Shown here piece after piece: positions 11,599 to 12,118 of a stretch of 12,118 nt of DNA. The notes under the pieces are model-generated. The model did no database searches, was not told where the DNA came from, and worked only from the letters and a program-made list of their open reading frames with translations. A program made the position numbers and the translations under genes. Source of the DNA: Gemmatimonadales bacterium (lineage in GTDB: Bacteria > Gemmatimonadota > Gemmatimonadetes > Gemmatimonadales > GWC2-71-9). The stretch covers positions 1-12,118 of the forward strand of contig JAUVRV010000039.1 in the NCBI GenBank assembly GCA_030597435.1, written 5' to 3'. The stretch's first letter is position 1. Every line of letters starts with the position of its first letter.

Positions 11599-12118
11599 CT
11601 ACTCGATCACCTCGAGATCCAACGCTTCAGCTATTGCGTCGAGTGCCGGATCCTTGCTGCGATAACGGCGTAGTCTCTCCTCTTGCTCCTTCTTCTTGTT
11701 CAGTCGTTGCGGTCCCTCAGGGGCCATCGGCTCTGCATTGTTTTCACGCGCACGATACTCCACCTGCACCGGCCCACTCCCCAGGACCTCACCAATTGCC
11801 TCTGCAATGATACCACGGCTCCGAGTGAGACCCTCGAGATGGACCTCGCATTCGGTCACCTCCAGTACCGCCACCCCATCCTCGACCGCCACGGGCGTGG
11901 CGTGCCCCAACGCCTCCTGGACCATCCTGCGACGCTGGCCGGCAACCTCAACGATTCGGGGCCAAACTGCCCGAACTGCCTCCAGGGAGAGGGGGACCTC
12001 ACCGGAAGTCACCCTGGGGCTCGCTCCCGTGGGTCGAGTCGCCGCGGGCGCCTCATGCGGCGCTTCCGTTAGCTTGGCGCGCGGCGTTGCAGGTTGAACC
12101 ACGGCGCTGTGCGACAGC
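11599..12118 (-). CDS. dnaX: DNA polymerase III gamma/tau subunit, C-terminal part (5' end outside window)
   Basis: DnaX is the clamp-loader ATPase subunit of the replicative polymerase. Only the last 173 residues are visible, and the frame is open to the right edge. They comprise a proline/alanine-rich linker, a domain starting near SLEAVRAVWPRIVEVAG and running to VQVEYR, and a charged tail (NKKKEQEERLRRYRSKDP, then LDAIAEALDLEVIE). The domain fits the third domain of gamma/tau, and the DP-x-LDA-x-x-EALDLE ending is characteristic. The ATPase and zinc domains lie outside the window. Position directly before ybaB-recR supports the call. Whether a shorter gamma form is made cannot be judged here. 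Confidence 0.82.
   Translation of the reverse strand, partial: LSHSAVVQPATPRAKLTEAPHEAPAATRPTGASPRVTSGEVPLSLEAVRAVWPRIVEVAGQRRRMVQEALGHATPVAVEDGVAVLEVTECEVHLEGLTRSRGIIAEAIGEVLGSGPVQVEYRARENNAEPMAPEGPQRLNKKKEQEERLRRYRSKDPALDAIAEALDLEVIE

Overview
The window reads as an ordinary chromosomal segment of a GC-rich bacterium, with genes packed mostly on the minus strand. The gene order dnaX, ybaB, recR, small membrane protein, roadblock protein, MglA-type GTPase, pgsA, cinA, together with a lipoprotein-like beta-propeller candidate and many short-period intergenic repeats, suggests Gemmatimonadota or a related phylum. This is an inference from gene order and style, not from a marker gene.

Layout. 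Positions 1-748 hold most of dapB (lysine/diaminopimelate synthesis, minus, running off the left edge). Positions 831-988 hold a chain of degenerate short-period repeats, which also encode the last 30 residues of the next gene. Positions 903-3237 are a three-gene ABC importer for a betaine/choline-type osmoprotectant (ATPase, permease, lipoprotein binding protein, read right to left), with each junction a 4-base ATGA overlap. A four-helix YvlD/phage-holin-IV-type membrane protein diverges from it (3345-3707, plus). It converges on a YjbQ-family protein (3846-4265, minus) across an inverted array of ten-base repeats that can fold into a long hairpin. A probable lipoprotein with propeller-like strands (4403-5206, plus) converges on dnaJ with only four bases between.

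Positions 5211-6952 are grpE-dnaJ, the co-chaperones of DnaK. Positions 6953-7221 are intergenic, with a candidate promoter next to grpE and then octamer and heptamer repeat arrays. Positions 7222-12118 are a long tight minus-strand operon: dnaX (3' part), ybaB, recR, an 89-residue membrane-anchored protein, mglB, mglA, pgsA and cinA. It couples replication and recombination genes to a small-GTPase polarity pair, phospholipid synthesis and pyridine-nucleotide salvage.

I see no complete new defence or mobile system here. The most unusual material is the repeats. At least six arrays share a seven-base period while having unrelated unit sequences, and two octamer arrays and one decamer array accompany them. 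Two arrays have been absorbed into the osmoprotectant-binding protein: an inverted purine/pyrimidine repeat encodes its signal peptide, and heptamer arrays encode its C-terminal tail. Other points worth checking are an approximately 30-residue insertion in MglA, a DapB with a changed catalytic-histidine motif, and an 18-of-21 sequence match between the regions upstream of grpE and ybaB.
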